64,000 bases of DNA. It comes from Microbacterium sp. 11MF (lineage in GTDB: Bacteria; Actinomycetota; Actinomycetes; Actinomycetales; Microbacteriaceae). The notes below the pieces were generated by a model that was not told where the DNA came from, made no database searches, and was given only the letters and a program-made list of their open reading frames with translations. Below, in pieces: positions 1-8,351 of this stretch; the first letter of the stretch is position 1; each line of letters opens with the position of its first letter. The stretch is taken from NCBI RefSeq assembly GCF_000383475.1, contig NZ_KB911459.1, forward strand, positions 1,340,244 through 1,404,243. Reading direction: 5' to 3'. Position numbers and translations under genes: made by a program.

Positions 1-395
1 CATTCATGCTGCAGCGCCTGGGCGAGCAGGCCCTCGCCCTCGATGACGATCTCTGCGCCGTCGAGGCCGAGCCCCGTCACACGCGCCCACGGGTGCCGGA
101 GGGCGTCGTGCCAGAGGCCCGGAACGGAGAGGCATCCCTCCCCCGTCGGCTCCGGATCACCGGACACCTCGAGCACGGGGTTGAGGACGTACCCGATCAC
201 TCCGTCGACGTTGTAGCTGAAGGCCCGGAGCGCGACTCCGATCTGCGGCGCCGCCACGCCGGCGCGGCCCGGCTCGGCGACCGAATCGACGAGATCGGTG
301 ACCAGACTCCGGACACCGTCGTCGATGTCGTCGATCGGTGCACATGTTCCTCGGAGCACGGGGTCGCCGAAGATGCGGATGGGACGGACGGCCAT
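1..395 (-). CDS. def: peptide deformylase (C-terminus beyond window)
   Basis: Removes the N-formyl group from new proteins, using a metal ion in the cytosol. The reading frame starts MAVRPIRIFGDPVLR and contains two deformylase motifs: GVAAPQIG near residue 47 and EGCLSVPG near residue 90, whose Cys is a metal ligand. It runs off the window in QHE, the start of the third motif (HExxH, the other two ligands and the catalytic Glu). The ATG overlaps the stop of the upstream MinD-like gene by one base (TGATG), so the two are probably translationally coupled. The motifs are seen directly; only the last part of the gene is missing. Confidence 0.93.
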   Translation of the reverse strand, partial: MAVRPIRIFGDPVLRGTCAPIDDIDDGVRSLVTDLVDSVAEPGRAGVAAPQIGVALRAFSYNVDGVIGYVLNPVLEVSGDPEPTGEGCLSVPGLWHDALRHPWARVTGLGLDGAEIVIEGEGLLAQALQHE

Positions 396-1828
396 CAGCG
401 GACCGTCCCCGCCGCACGGAGCCCTTCGACGACGACCGCAGCAAGCTCCCGCGCAGCGAGTCGCGTGGCGGGGTCGAGGTCGCGGAAGGTGATCGGTCCC
501 CCCGTGGCGATGTGCGAGTCGTACGGGATCGTCACGACCGCGCGCACCCGCGACCGGAAGTGGGCTTCCAGCTCGCTGGGTCGGATGAGGCTCGCGCCGG
601 GACGCGAGGTGTTCAGCACGACGACGGCATCGCGGGCGAGGTCGGCGTAGCCGTTGGACTCGAGCCACGACAGCGTCTCGGAGGCGAGCTTCGCCTCGTC
701 GACGCTCCGCCCCGCGACGATGAGAAGCTGGTCCGCCAACTCGAGCGTGGCATCCATCACGGAGTGAACGATGCCGGTCCCGCTGTCGGTCAGGACGATG
801 GAGTAGTAGTGAGCCGCGATGGCCGCCACATCGTGATAGTCCCGATCGCTGAACGCTTCGGAGAGGTGCGGGTCGGCGTCGGACGCGAGGATGTCGAGGC
901 GGGTCTCGTCGCGGGCCACGAGGGCGGACAGGTCGTTGAAGCCGTGCACCTCGGCACGCGAGCGCACCAGGTCGCGCACCGTCTTGCCGCTGGAACGCTC
1001 GATCCGTTCGGCGAGCGTGCCGCGATCAGGGTTGGCGTCGATCGCGATCACCCGGTCCTCGCGGGCGTCTGCGAGGGCCATGCCGAGGAGGGTGGTGACG
1101 CTGGTCTTGCCCACACCGCCCTTCCGGGACAGGACGGGCACGAACTTCGCACCGCCGACGAGGGGAGCCGCGATACGACGGCCGAGTTCCTTCCGCGCGC
1201 GGACGCGAGGATTGTCCGCCAGGACGACCCGGCGGCCCGTGGCGGTGTAGACCAATCGCTGCCACAGGCCCTCGGGCTCGGACGGAGCGACGCGCGCGCG
1301 GTCGATGAGCCGGTCGGCGGTGAGGAGGTCCGGACTCTCGCGATCGGCACCGAGCTGGTCGAGGCGGCGCGACTGCAGCGGCTCCTCGTCGATGCGGGCA
1401 CCGCGCACGCGTTCGAGGGCGTGCTTGTCCGTCGCGACTGCGTGGTGAGCCGCGCGGCGGGTGGTGCCCGTCTGCGTCGACACGGCGGTCGTCGTGGGGG
1501 GCACCACCTCGGCGTCGACCACGTCTTCGGTCACCTCGGCGGGCGATCCGTCGGCGGCGGGTTCTTCGACCGGGGCCGGCTCCTCGGGTGTCGTCTCCTG
1601 AGCCGTGAGGTCGCCCTGATCGGTGGACATCGTCGTGGTCGCGACATCCTCGTCGTCGACGTAGTCGTCGTCATCGTCGGAGAGCGGCGGCAGCGCGAGA
1701 TCGATCTGCGCCGTCGCCCCCTCGACGATGCCGATGCCGGTGGTCTCGAGGTTGTCGGTGCGCTCGAGCACACCGTTGTCGACGTCGTCCGACGTTTCGT
1801 TGTCGTGCTCGCGCATCACGGGGGTCAC
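395..1828 (-). CDS. MinD/ParA-like P-loop ATPase with long acidic N-terminus
   Basis: A 477-residue protein. Residues 1-120 are acidic, rich in Asp, Glu, Pro and Thr and probably disordered. The C-terminal half is a deviant-Walker ATPase of the ParA/MinD/SIMIBI class: KGGVGKT at 236-242, then a VIAIDANPDRGTLAER switch region and a later TDSGTG segment. This layout resembles actinobacterial MinD-like proteins of the EspI kind linked to type VII secretion, but no secretion gene is nearby, so the role is open. It lies between pyc, whose stop is 41 nt upstream, and def, with which it shares a TGATG junction. A second ATG (MREHDNE) 12 nt downstream is an alternative start. Confidence 0.8.
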   Translation of the reverse strand: MTPVMREHDNETSDDVDNGVLERTDNLETTGIGIVEGATAQIDLALPPLSDDDDDYVDDEDVATTTMSTDQGDLTAQETTPEEPAPVEEPAADGSPAEVTEDVVDAEVVPPTTTAVSTQTGTTRRAAHHAVATDKHALERVRGARIDEEPLQSRRLDQLGADRESPDLLTADRLIDRARVAPSEPEGLWQRLVYTATGRRVVLADNPRVRARKELGRRIAAPLVGGAKFVPVLSRKGGVGKTSVTTLLGMALADAREDRVIAIDANPDRGTLAERIERSSGKTVRDLVRSRAEVHGFNDLSALVARDETRLDILASDADPHLSEAFSDRDYHDVAAIAAHYYSIVLTDSGTGIVHSVMDATLELADQLLIVAGRSVDEAKLASETLSWLESNGYADLARDAVVVLNTSRPGASLIRPSELEAHFRSRVRAVVTIPYDSHIATGGPITFRDLDPATRLAARELAAVVVEGLRAAGTVR

Positions 1829-1869
1829 TCCTGGTGGTTCTCGGGGCTCGAAAAGCCCGACGCACCAGG

Positions 1870-4800
1870 TTAGTCCGCGGGACGGACCACGAGCAAAAGG
1901 TCGCCGGCCTCGACCTGCGCCGTCGTCGCGATGACGATCCGCTCCACGACGCCGTCGACGGGGGCGGCGATCGCCGCCTCCATCTTCATGGCCTCGATGG
2001 ATGCCACGGGCTCACCCGCCCGGACCTTCGTCCCCTCCTCGGCCTTGACGGTGACGACGCCCGAGAAGGGTGCTGCCACCTGGCCGGGCTTCGACGTGTC
2101 GGCCTTCTCGGCCTGCCGGGCCTCGACCGAGACGGCGCGATCGCGCACGGTGACCGGACGGAGCTGACCATTGAGGGTCGCCATCACCGTCCGCATCCCC
2201 TTGTCGTCGACCTCGCCGATCGCCTCGAGCCCCACGTAGAGCTGAACGCCGCGCTCGATCTCGACGACGTGCTCCTGGCCGGGCCGCATGCCGTAGAGGT
2301 AGTCGATCGTGTCGAGGACGCTGAGGTCGCCGAAGGTCTCCCGCACCTCGTGGTAGGCCTTCGTCGGCGCAGGGAACAACAGCCGGTTGAGCGTCTGACG
2401 TCGGGTCGCCGAGTCGGCGTTCAACGCCGCCGCGTTCTCTGCCGAGATCTCCGTCACGCCGACCCTCCTCGATCGACCGGCGAGAACCTTCGAACGGAAC
2501 GGCTCCGGCCACCCGCCCGGCAGGTCACCGAGTTCGCCCGCCATGAACGCGACCACCGAATCGGGGACGTCGTATTTCTCGGGGTTCGCCTCGAAGTCCG
2601 CGGGGTCGGCCTTCACCGCCGTCAGGTGCAGCGCGAGGTCGCCCACGACCTTCGACGACGGCGTCACCTTGGGGATGCGGCCGAGCATGCGATCCGCCGC
2701 GGCGTACATGTCCTCGATCAGCTCGAAGTCCTCCGCCAGCCCCAGCGCGATGGCCTGCTGACGAAGGTTCGACAGCTGCCCGCCGGGGATCTCGTGGTGG
2801 TAGACGCGTCCGGTGGGGCCGGGCAGCCCGGACTCGAACGGTGCGTACAGATTGCGCACCGCCTCCCAGTACGGCTCCAGGTCCGCGACCGCCTGCAGGT
2901 CGAGGCCCGTGTCGCGCTCGGTGTCGGCCATCGCGGCGACGAGCGCCGAGAGGGAGGGCTGACTCGTCGTGCCCGACATCGGCGCGGCGGCGGCGTCGAC
3001 GGCATCCGCCCCCGCCGCGCTGGCGGCCAGGAGCGTCGCCAGCTGTCCGCCGGCGGTGTCGTGCGTGTGGACATGGACCGGGAGGTCGAAGCGTTCGCGG
3101 AGCGCCGTCACGAGCTTCGTCGCGGCAGCGGGACGGAGGAGCCCCGCCATGTCCTTGATCGCGAGGATGTGGGCCCCGGCCTCGACCATCTGCTCGGCGA
3201 GACGGAGGTAGTAGTCGAGCGTGTAGAGGTCCTCCGCCGGGTCGAGCAGGTTTCCCGTGTAGCAGACGGCCGTCTCCGCGACCGCCGTCCCCGTCGCCAG
3301 CACGGCCTCGATCGCGGGGCGCATCTGACTGACGTCGTTCAGCGCGTCGAAGATGCGGAAGATGTCGACCCCGGATGCGGCGGCTTCGGCCACGAACGCG
3401 TCGGTCACGCTCGTCGGGTACGGCGTGTACCCCACCGTGTTGCGACCGCGTAGGAGCATCTGGATCGCGACGTTCGGGAGCGCGGTACGCAACGCGTCGA
3501 GCCGCTCCCACGGGTCCTCGCCGAGGAAGCGGAGTGCCACGTCGTACGTCGCGCCGCCCCATGCCTCCACCGACAGCAGTTGCGGCGTCAGCCGGGCGAC
3601 GTGCGGCGCCACGCGGACGAGGTCCTTCGTCCGCACCCGGGTCGCCAGGAGCGACTGGTGTGCGTCGCGGAACGTCGTCTCTGTGACGGCGAGGCCGGGC
3701 TGCGCGCGGAGCGCCTCGGCGAACCGCTTCGGCCCCAGCTCGAGCAGACGCTGACGCGATCCCGGCGCCGGTTCCGCGTTCAGATCGACCGCGGGGAGCT
3801 TCGCGGCGGGATCGGTGTGGACCGGGCTGTCGCCGTTCGGCCGGTTCACCGTGACATCGGCCAGCCACGAGACGATCTTGGATCCCCGGTCCTTCGACTC
3901 GCGGCCGAGGACGAGCTCAGGACGCTCGTCGATGAAGGCCGTGCTGAGGTCGCCCGCGACGAAGGCGGGGTCGTCGAGGACACGCTGCAGGAAGGGGATG
4001 TTGGTCGAGACGCCGCGGATGCGGAACTCCGCCAGGGCGCGCCGGGACCGGATGACGGCCGCCTCGAAGTCGCGACCACGGCAGGTCAGCTTCGAGAGCA
4101 TCGAATCGAAGTGCGGGCTGATCTGCGACCCGGCCGCGGTCGTACCTCCGTCGAGACGGATGCCGGCACCCCCCGGCGAGCGATAGGTCGTGATCTTGCC
4201 GGTGTCGGGGCGGAAGCCGTGCGCGGGATCCTCGGTCGTGATGCGGCACTGCAGCGCGGCTCCGCGCAGCTGGATCTGCTCCTGACGGAGACCCAGGTCG
4301 GCCAGCGTCTCCCCCGATGCGATGCGCATCTGAGATTGAACCAGATCGACATCCGTGACCTCCTCCGTCACGGTGTGCTCCACCTGGATGCGAGGGTTCA
4401 TCTCGATGAAGACGACCTCGCCGGTGCGCGGGCCCGCCGTCTCGAGGAGGAACTCGACGGTGCCGGCGTTCTCATATGCGATCGATTCGGCGAAAGCGAC
4501 GGCGTACGCGTGCAGGCTCCGGCGGATCTCGTCGTCGAGGTTGGGCGCCGGCGCGATCTCGACGACCTTCTGGTGGCGACGCTGCACCGAGCAGTCGCGC
4601 TCGAAGAGGTGGACGGTGGTGCCGGCCTTGTCGGCGAGGATCTGCACCTCGACGTGACGGGGTCGCTGGACGGCCTGCTCGAGGAAGACGCGGGCGTCGC
4701 CGAACGCGCTGCCCGCCTCACGCATCGCCTCGGACAGGGCGGGCGGGAGCGCATCCGGGTGCTCGACGCGACGCATCCCTCGCCCGCCGCCGCCGGCGAC

Positions 4801-5277
4801 GGCCTTCACGAAGATGGGGAAGCCGATGTCGCCCGCCTGCGCGACCAGGTGATCGATGTCGTCGGATGCCTCGGTCGAGCGGAGGACGGGCACACCTGCC
4901 GCGATGGCGTGCTGCTTCGCCGTGACCTTGTTTCCGGCCATCTCGAGAACGGTCGAGGACGGGCCGATGAACGCGATGCCGTTGGCCGCGGCCTTCGCGG
5001 ACAGCTCGGGATTCTCCGACAGGAACCCGTAACCGGGGTAGATCGCGTCCGCGCCGCTCTCGAGGGCGACGCGGATGATCTCGTCGACGTCGAGGTACGC
5101 GCGGACCGGATGCCCCACCTCGCCGATCTGGTAGGCCTCATCCGCTTTCAGCCGATGAAGCGAGTACCGATCCTCGTACGGGAAGACCGCCACCGTGCGG
5201 GCCCCCAGCTCATACGCCGCGCGGAATGCGCGGATCGCGATCTCTCCGCGGTTTGCGACCAGAATCTTCCGAAACAT
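1870..5277 (-). CDS. pyc: pyruvate carboxylase
   Basis: Biotin enzyme that carboxylates pyruvate to oxaloacetate with ATP and bicarbonate, refilling the TCA cycle. Length 1135 residues, normal for the single-chain alpha4 enzyme. The order is biotin carboxylase (starts MFRKILVANRGEIA; ATP-grasp GGGGRGMR; FIEMNPRIQVEHTV), carboxyltransferase (TFRDAHQSLLATR; metal-site HVHTHDT), then biotin carrier with the biotinylated Lys in EAMKMEAA. The start at 5277 was chosen because a purine-rich AGAGGGGAAGA lies just upstream and the family begins at MFRKILVANRGE; the frame is open 23 codons further. It is divergent from the ParA gene at 5375. Confidence 0.97.
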   Translation of the reverse strand: MFRKILVANRGEIAIRAFRAAYELGARTVAVFPYEDRYSLHRLKADEAYQIGEVGHPVRAYLDVDEIIRVALESGADAIYPGYGFLSENPELSAKAAANGIAFIGPSSTVLEMAGNKVTAKQHAIAAGVPVLRSTEASDDIDHLVAQAGDIGFPIFVKAVAGGGGRGMRRVEHPDALPPALSEAMREAGSAFGDARVFLEQAVQRPRHVEVQILADKAGTTVHLFERDCSVQRRHQKVVEIAPAPNLDDEIRRSLHAYAVAFAESIAYENAGTVEFLLETAGPRTGEVVFIEMNPRIQVEHTVTEEVTDVDLVQSQMRIASGETLADLGLRQEQIQLRGAALQCRITTEDPAHGFRPDTGKITTYRSPGGAGIRLDGGTTAAGSQISPHFDSMLSKLTCRGRDFEAAVIRSRRALAEFRIRGVSTNIPFLQRVLDDPAFVAGDLSTAFIDERPELVLGRESKDRGSKIVSWLADVTVNRPNGDSPVHTDPAAKLPAVDLNAEPAPGSRQRLLELGPKRFAEALRAQPGLAVTETTFRDAHQSLLATRVRTKDLVRVAPHVARLTPQLLSVEAWGGATYDVALRFLGEDPWERLDALRTALPNVAIQMLLRGRNTVGYTPYPTSVTDAFVAEAAASGVDIFRIFDALNDVSQMRPAIEAVLATGTAVAETAVCYTGNLLDPAEDLYTLDYYLRLAEQMVEAGAHILAIKDMAGLLRPAAATKLVTALRERFDLPVHVHTHDTAGGQLATLLAASAAGADAVDAAAAPMSGTTSQPSLSALVAAMADTERDTGLDLQAVADLEPYWEAVRNLYAPFESGLPGPTGRVYHHEIPGGQLSNLRQQAIALGLAEDFELIEDMYAAADRMLGRIPKVTPSSKVVGDLALHLTAVKADPADFEANPEKYDVPDSVVAFMAGELGDLPGGWPEPFRSKVLAGRSRRVGVTEISAENAAALNADSATRRQTLNRLLFPAPTKAYHEVRETFGDLSVLDTIDYLYGMRPGQEHVVEIERGVQLYVGLEAIGEVDDKGMRTVMATLNGQLRPVTVRDRAVSVEARQAEKADTSKPGQVAAPFSGVVTVKAEEGTKVRAGEPVASIEAMKMEAAIAAPVDGVVERIVIATTAQVEAGDLLLVVRPAD

Positions 5278-5360
5278 GCTCTTCCCCTCTACAGGGTGCG
5301 GGGCCGCTGCGTCGGGGCCGCCGAGGTACGGGCTGAGTACCCTCACAGCCTAGGGGACGG

Positions 5361-5366
5361 TAACGT
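5361..5366 (+). promoter_or_regulatory. candidate -10 (TAACGT), leaderless parA
   Basis: TAACGT lies 8 nt before the GTG at 5375 and no Shine-Dalgarno is present, so the mRNA may start at or next to the GTG. It is part of the TANNNT-N6-8-start pattern seen at many genes here. Confidence 0.4.
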
Positions 5367-5374
5367 GGTCGCTT

Positions 5375-6187
5375 GTGCACGTACTCTCCGTCAGCTCCCT
5401 CAAAGGTGGCGTCGGCAAGACGACCGTGACCCTGGGCCTCGCCTCCGCGGCGTTCGCGCGCGGGGTGCGGACCCTTGTCGTCGACCTGGACCCGCAGTCC
5501 GACGTGTCGACGGGGATGGACATCCAGGTGGCGGGGCGTCTCAACGTCGCCGACGTCCTCGCGAATCCCAAGGAGAAGGTCGTCCGACAGGCGATCACCT
5601 CGAGCGGCTGGGCGAAGGTCCACCCCGGGACGATCGACGTCATGATCGGCAGCCCCTCCGCCATCAACTTCGACGGACCGCACCCGAGCGTCCGCGACGT
5701 CTGGAAGCTCGAAGAAGCGCTCGCGACCATCGAGGCGGACTACGACCTGGTCCTCATCGACTGCGCGCCGTCGCTGAACGCCCTCACCCGCACGGCGTGG
5801 GCGGCATCCGATCGCGTCGTCGTCGTGACCGAACCGGGTCTCTTCTCGGTCGCCGCCGCCGACCGCGCGCTCCGCGCCATCGAGGAGATCCGTCGCGGCC
5901 TCTCGCCGCGCCTGCAGCCCCTCGGGATCGTCGTCAACCGTGTGCGCCCGCAGTCGATCGAGCACCAGTTCCGCATCAAGGAACTCCGCGACATGTTCGG
6001 TCCGCTCGTCCTCACCCCTCAGCTGCCCGAGCGCACCTCGCTGCAGCAGGCTCAGGGCGCGGCGAAGCCCCTGCACATCTGGCCGGGCGACTCCGCACAG
6101 GAGCTCGCCGCGGACTTCGACTCGCTGCTCGACCGGATCGTCCGCACCGGCAGGATCCCCGTCTCCGGAGCCGTCTCCCCCGCCTGA
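5375..6187 (+). CDS. ParA family ATPase
   Basis: A 270-residue deviant-Walker ATPase. MHVLSVSSLKGGVGKTTVT gives the signature Lys and P-loop near residues 9-16, and VVDLDPQSDVSTGMD and VLIDCAPSLNALTR are the switch and Walker B parts. Such proteins position plasmids, chromosomes or other cargo on the nucleoid. There is no ParB next to it, and a second, Soj-like ParA lies at 53.8 kb, so this one is probably not the chromosome-segregation ParA. It converges on the MerR gene at 6243 with a hairpin between them. GTG start, with a possible leaderless promoter. Confidence 0.88.
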   Translation: MHVLSVSSLKGGVGKTTVTLGLASAAFARGVRTLVVDLDPQSDVSTGMDIQVAGRLNVADVLANPKEKVVRQAITSSGWAKVHPGTIDVMIGSPSAINFDGPHPSVRDVWKLEEALATIEADYDLVLIDCAPSLNALTRTAWAASDRVVVVTEPGLFSVAAADRALRAIEEIRRGLSPRLQPLGIVVNRVRPQSIEHQFRIKELRDMFGPLVLTPQLPERTSLQQAQGAAKPLHIWPGDSAQELAADFDSLLDRIVRTGRIPVSGAVSPA

Positions 6188-6193
6188 CCTCCG

Positions 6194-6227
6194 GGCGCAC
6201 GACAACGGGCGACGCGCGTCGTGCGCC
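6194..6227. terminator. bidirectional hairpin terminator
   Basis: A 10-bp perfect inverted repeat (GGCGCACGAC / GTCGTGCGCC) with a 14-nt loop in the 55-nt gap between the converging parA and merR genes. There is no T-run, as is common in high-GC actinobacteria. Confidence 0.6.
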
Positions 6228-6242
6228 GGCGTCGCCGAAGTG

Positions 6243-6788
6243 TCAGGCCGAGCGGGCTGAGCGACGAGCCGCGAGCTCGTCCATCTGCTCGGGCTGCTGA
6301 GCGTCGAAGTCGACCAGCGTGGTCTCGACCTCGCGGAGCACCTTTCCGACGGCGATGCCGAAGACGCCCTGGCCCCGACTGACCAGATCGATGACCTCGT
6401 CGTTCGAGGTGCACAGATACACAGAGGCTCCGTCGCTCATGAGCGTGGTCCCGGCGAGGTCGCGGATGCCGGCAGCGCGCAGCTGGTCGACGGCGATGCG
6501 GATCTGCTGCAGCGAGATACCGGTGTCGAGAAGACGCTTCACGAGCTTCAGGACGAGGATGTCGCGGAAGCCGTACAGTCGCTGCGATCCCGACCCGCTC
6601 GCCCCACGGACCGTGGGCTCCACCAGTTCGGTGCGCGCCCAGTAGTCCAGCTGGCGGTAGGTGATACCGGCTGCGCGAGCCGCTTGGGCACCGCGGTAAC
6701 CGACTTCGTCGTCCATCTCGGGGAGGCCGTCGGTGAACAGGAGCTCTGTCGAGAACTTCTGCTCGCCCAGCGCGTCGTGCGCAGTCAT
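6243..6788 (-). CDS. MerR-family transcriptional regulator
   Basis: A 181-residue regulator. The MerR DNA-binding domain begins near residue 29 with VGYRGAQAARAAGITYRQL, then YWARTELVEP and a wing with SGSQRLYGFRDI. The second half lacks the metal-binding cysteines of classical MerR proteins and instead has a compact C-terminal domain. It corresponds in position and type to the MerR gene found two genes after garA in mycobacteria (Rv1830). The ATG at 6788 has a good AGGAGG site. It lies 100 nt downstream of ftsR on the same strand, so co-transcription is possible. The target genes cannot be told from the sequence. Confidence 0.88.
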   Translation of the reverse strand: MTAHDALGEQKFSTELLFTDGLPEMDDEVGYRGAQAARAAGITYRQLDYWARTELVEPTVRGASGSGSQRLYGFRDILVLKLVKRLLDTGISLQQIRIAVDQLRAAGIRDLAGTTLMSDGASVYLCTSNDEVIDLVSRGQGVFGIAVGKVLREVETTLVDFDAQQPEQMDELAARRSARSA

Positions 6789-6888
6789 CGAGGCCTCCTG
6801 CAGGTGATCGGTTCTTCAACGCTAGAGGAGGGAGGGGCCTCGGGCAATGACATCCGACTCCCGGGCCTCGGCGTGTCGCGGAAGGGAC

Positions 6889-7569
6889 TCACGGCGTCAA
6901 GCGCTCGAGCGCGGCGCTGACGAACACCTGCCGGATCTCTTCGAGACGCCGTGCCAGCTCGGGCGCCACCTCACTGGCCTGCGCGCGGGAACCGGCATCC
7001 GTCCGGCGCAGCAGCGGGGCGATGGCGCTCTCGATCAACGAGACCTCGCGCTCGGCGCTCTGACGGATGGTGCGGATGTGGCGAGGCTGGATGCCGTGAG
7101 CGTTCAGCGCGACAAGCGACCGCAGGACTCCCAGTGCCCGCTCGTCGAAGGTGTCGGCTGGAGCGATGATCCCCGCGGAGACTGCTTCGTTGAGCAGTGT
7201 CGTGGAGGCGCCGGCCGTGCTGAGGAGCTCGTCGCGACGGTAGCGTCGCGACGTCTGAACGATGGAGGCGGGAGGAGCGGGAGCGACGTCGTCGCCGTGT
7301 TCTTCGAGGTACTCGCGGATGCGGGCGAGCGGGATGCCGAAGTCACGCTGCATCGTGAGAGCCGTCCGCAGCCGCTCGACGTCAGCCGGGGAGAACTTCC
7401 GGTACCCCGAGTCGGTGCGCACGGGAGTCACGATGCCCTGGACTTCGAGGAAGCGGAGCTTGCTCGCCGTGAGCGCGGGGAATTCGGGACTCAACCGAGC
7501 GAGGACCTGACCGATGCTCAAGGAGCCCGAGGACGCTGCTCGTCCCCGGGTCGCGGCGGCCGGGCTCAC
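6889..7569 (-). CDS. ftsR: FtsR-type MerR regulator
   Basis: A 226-residue MerR-like protein: SIGQVLARLSPEFPALTASK, then RFLEVQGIV and SGYRKFSPADVERL, the helix-turn-helix and wing of the family that includes C. glutamicum FtsR and M. tuberculosis Rv1828. In C. glutamicum FtsR activates ftsZ (established knowledge). The GTG start at 7569 overlaps the stop of garA as GTGA, so the two are translationally coupled. The garA-ftsR-merR order is the conserved actinobacterial arrangement, which is the main support for naming it ftsR rather than plain MerR. Confidence 0.85.
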   Translation of the reverse strand: MSPAAATRGRAASSGSLSIGQVLARLSPEFPALTASKLRFLEVQGIVTPVRTDSGYRKFSPADVERLRTALTMQRDFGIPLARIREYLEEHGDDVAPAPPASIVQTSRRYRRDELLSTAGASTTLLNEAVSAGIIAPADTFDERALGVLRSLVALNAHGIQPRHIRTIRQSAEREVSLIESAIAPLLRRTDAGSRAQASEVAPELARRLEEIRQVFVSAALERLTP

Positions 7570-8054
7570 GCGCTGATCGCCCGCTCGGCAGGAGCCACGA
7601 AGAAGTTGAGACGGAACTTGCCCACACGGACCTCCGCGCCGTCCGTCAGGGTTGCGCGATCGACGCGCTCACCGTTGACGTAGGTGCCGTTCAGCGACCG
7701 CTGGTCGATGAGCTCGAACGTCGCACCCGTGCGGGTGATCTCGGCGTGACGACGCGACACCGTCACGTCGTCGAAGAAGATGTCGGCCTCGGGGTGACGA
7801 CCCACGGTCGTGACGTCGGTGTCGAGCAGGTAGCGGGCACCCGCAGTCGGGCCCGAACGCACGATCAGGAGCGCGGCACGCGCCGGAAGGGCGTTGATCG
7901 CCTCGACCTCCGCCGCCGTCAACTCCGCGCCGAAGGGCACGAAGGAAAGGTCCGAGTCGTGCCCGAACGTCTGCGTCGAGTCCACGAGACGCGGGTGCGC
8001 CGAGGTCTCGGCACCACGATGGATGTCGCCGCCCGGTCGCTGATTGTCGTCCAC
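7566..8054 (-). CDS. garA: FHA-domain metabolic regulator, GarA/OdhI type
   Basis: A 162-residue forkhead-associated protein. FHA motifs are clear in the C-terminal half: VGRHPEADIFFDD, VSRRHAEI and LNGTYVNGERV. GarA/OdhI binds and inhibits 2-oxoglutarate dehydrogenase until its N-terminal Thr pair is phosphorylated by PknB/PknG-type kinases (established). The usual ETTSVF motif is replaced here by DSTQTF (T27, T29). The GTG at 8054 was chosen because AAGGAGG lies 6 nt upstream; the frame stays open far beyond. It is coupled to ftsR. The dihydrolipoyl dehydrogenase gene, encoding the E3 subunit of the complex that GarA controls, is divergent from it. Confidence 0.9.
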   Translation of the reverse strand: MDDNQRPGGDIHRGAETSAHPRLVDSTQTFGHDSDLSFVPFGAELTAAEVEAINALPARAALLIVRSGPTAGARYLLDTDVTTVGRHPEADIFFDDVTVSRRHAEITRTGATFELIDQRSLNGTYVNGERVDRATLTDGAEVRVGKFRLNFFVAPAERAISA

Positions 8055-8351
8055 GATGTCCTCCTTCTTCCACAGTAACCGATCGGTCACGCTCCCGGTT
8101 GCCGGGCACCCCGGATCGGGGCGCGCGGAGGGGCGTTGTCCTGGATGTCGTCGGGCACGACGAGCCGCTCCCCGCCTGGGTAGCCTGACGCACATCGTCC
8201 CCTTCTCACAAGGAGCAGATCGCGTACCTCCCCCGCCGTGCGACCCGATCATCTTCGCGGCAGTCGGAGTCGTCCTCGCCGTCGCGATCGTGCGCGGACG
8301 ACGGGGCGCCGCGAAGGAGTGACGGCACCCGCAGCGGGCTAGGCTTGTCGC
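8055..8351. other. garA-lpdA intergenic region; possible tiny membrane ORF
   Basis: A 297-nt divergent gap. Near its lpdA end an open frame from about 8212 to 8322 (+) encodes a hydrophobic stretch, IIFAAVGVVLAVAIVRGRRG, followed by a basic tail and a stop, which is the make-up of a 30-40-residue single-pass membrane peptide. An AAGGAG lies at about 8209, but no ATG, GTG or TTG follows it in that frame, so I do not call a gene. The rest holds the promoters of the two flanking genes. Confidence 0.35.
8340..8345 (+). promoter_or_regulatory. candidate -10 (TAGGCT), leaderless lpdA
   Basis: TAGGCT lies exactly 6 nt before the ATG of lpdA at 8352, leaving no room for a ribosome binding site. Transcription would begin at the ATG itself. 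Confidence 0.55.

Noticed and set aside
5375..6187. Chromosome-partition ParA
   Set aside because: No ParB gene or origin nearby, and the gene sits among metabolic genes.
3580..6300. A 906-codon open frame on the plus strand, antisense to pyc
   Set aside because: Its codons mirror pyc, it has no recognisable domain, and long antisense frames are normal at this GC. The same holds for 10835-13366 and 54661-58263.
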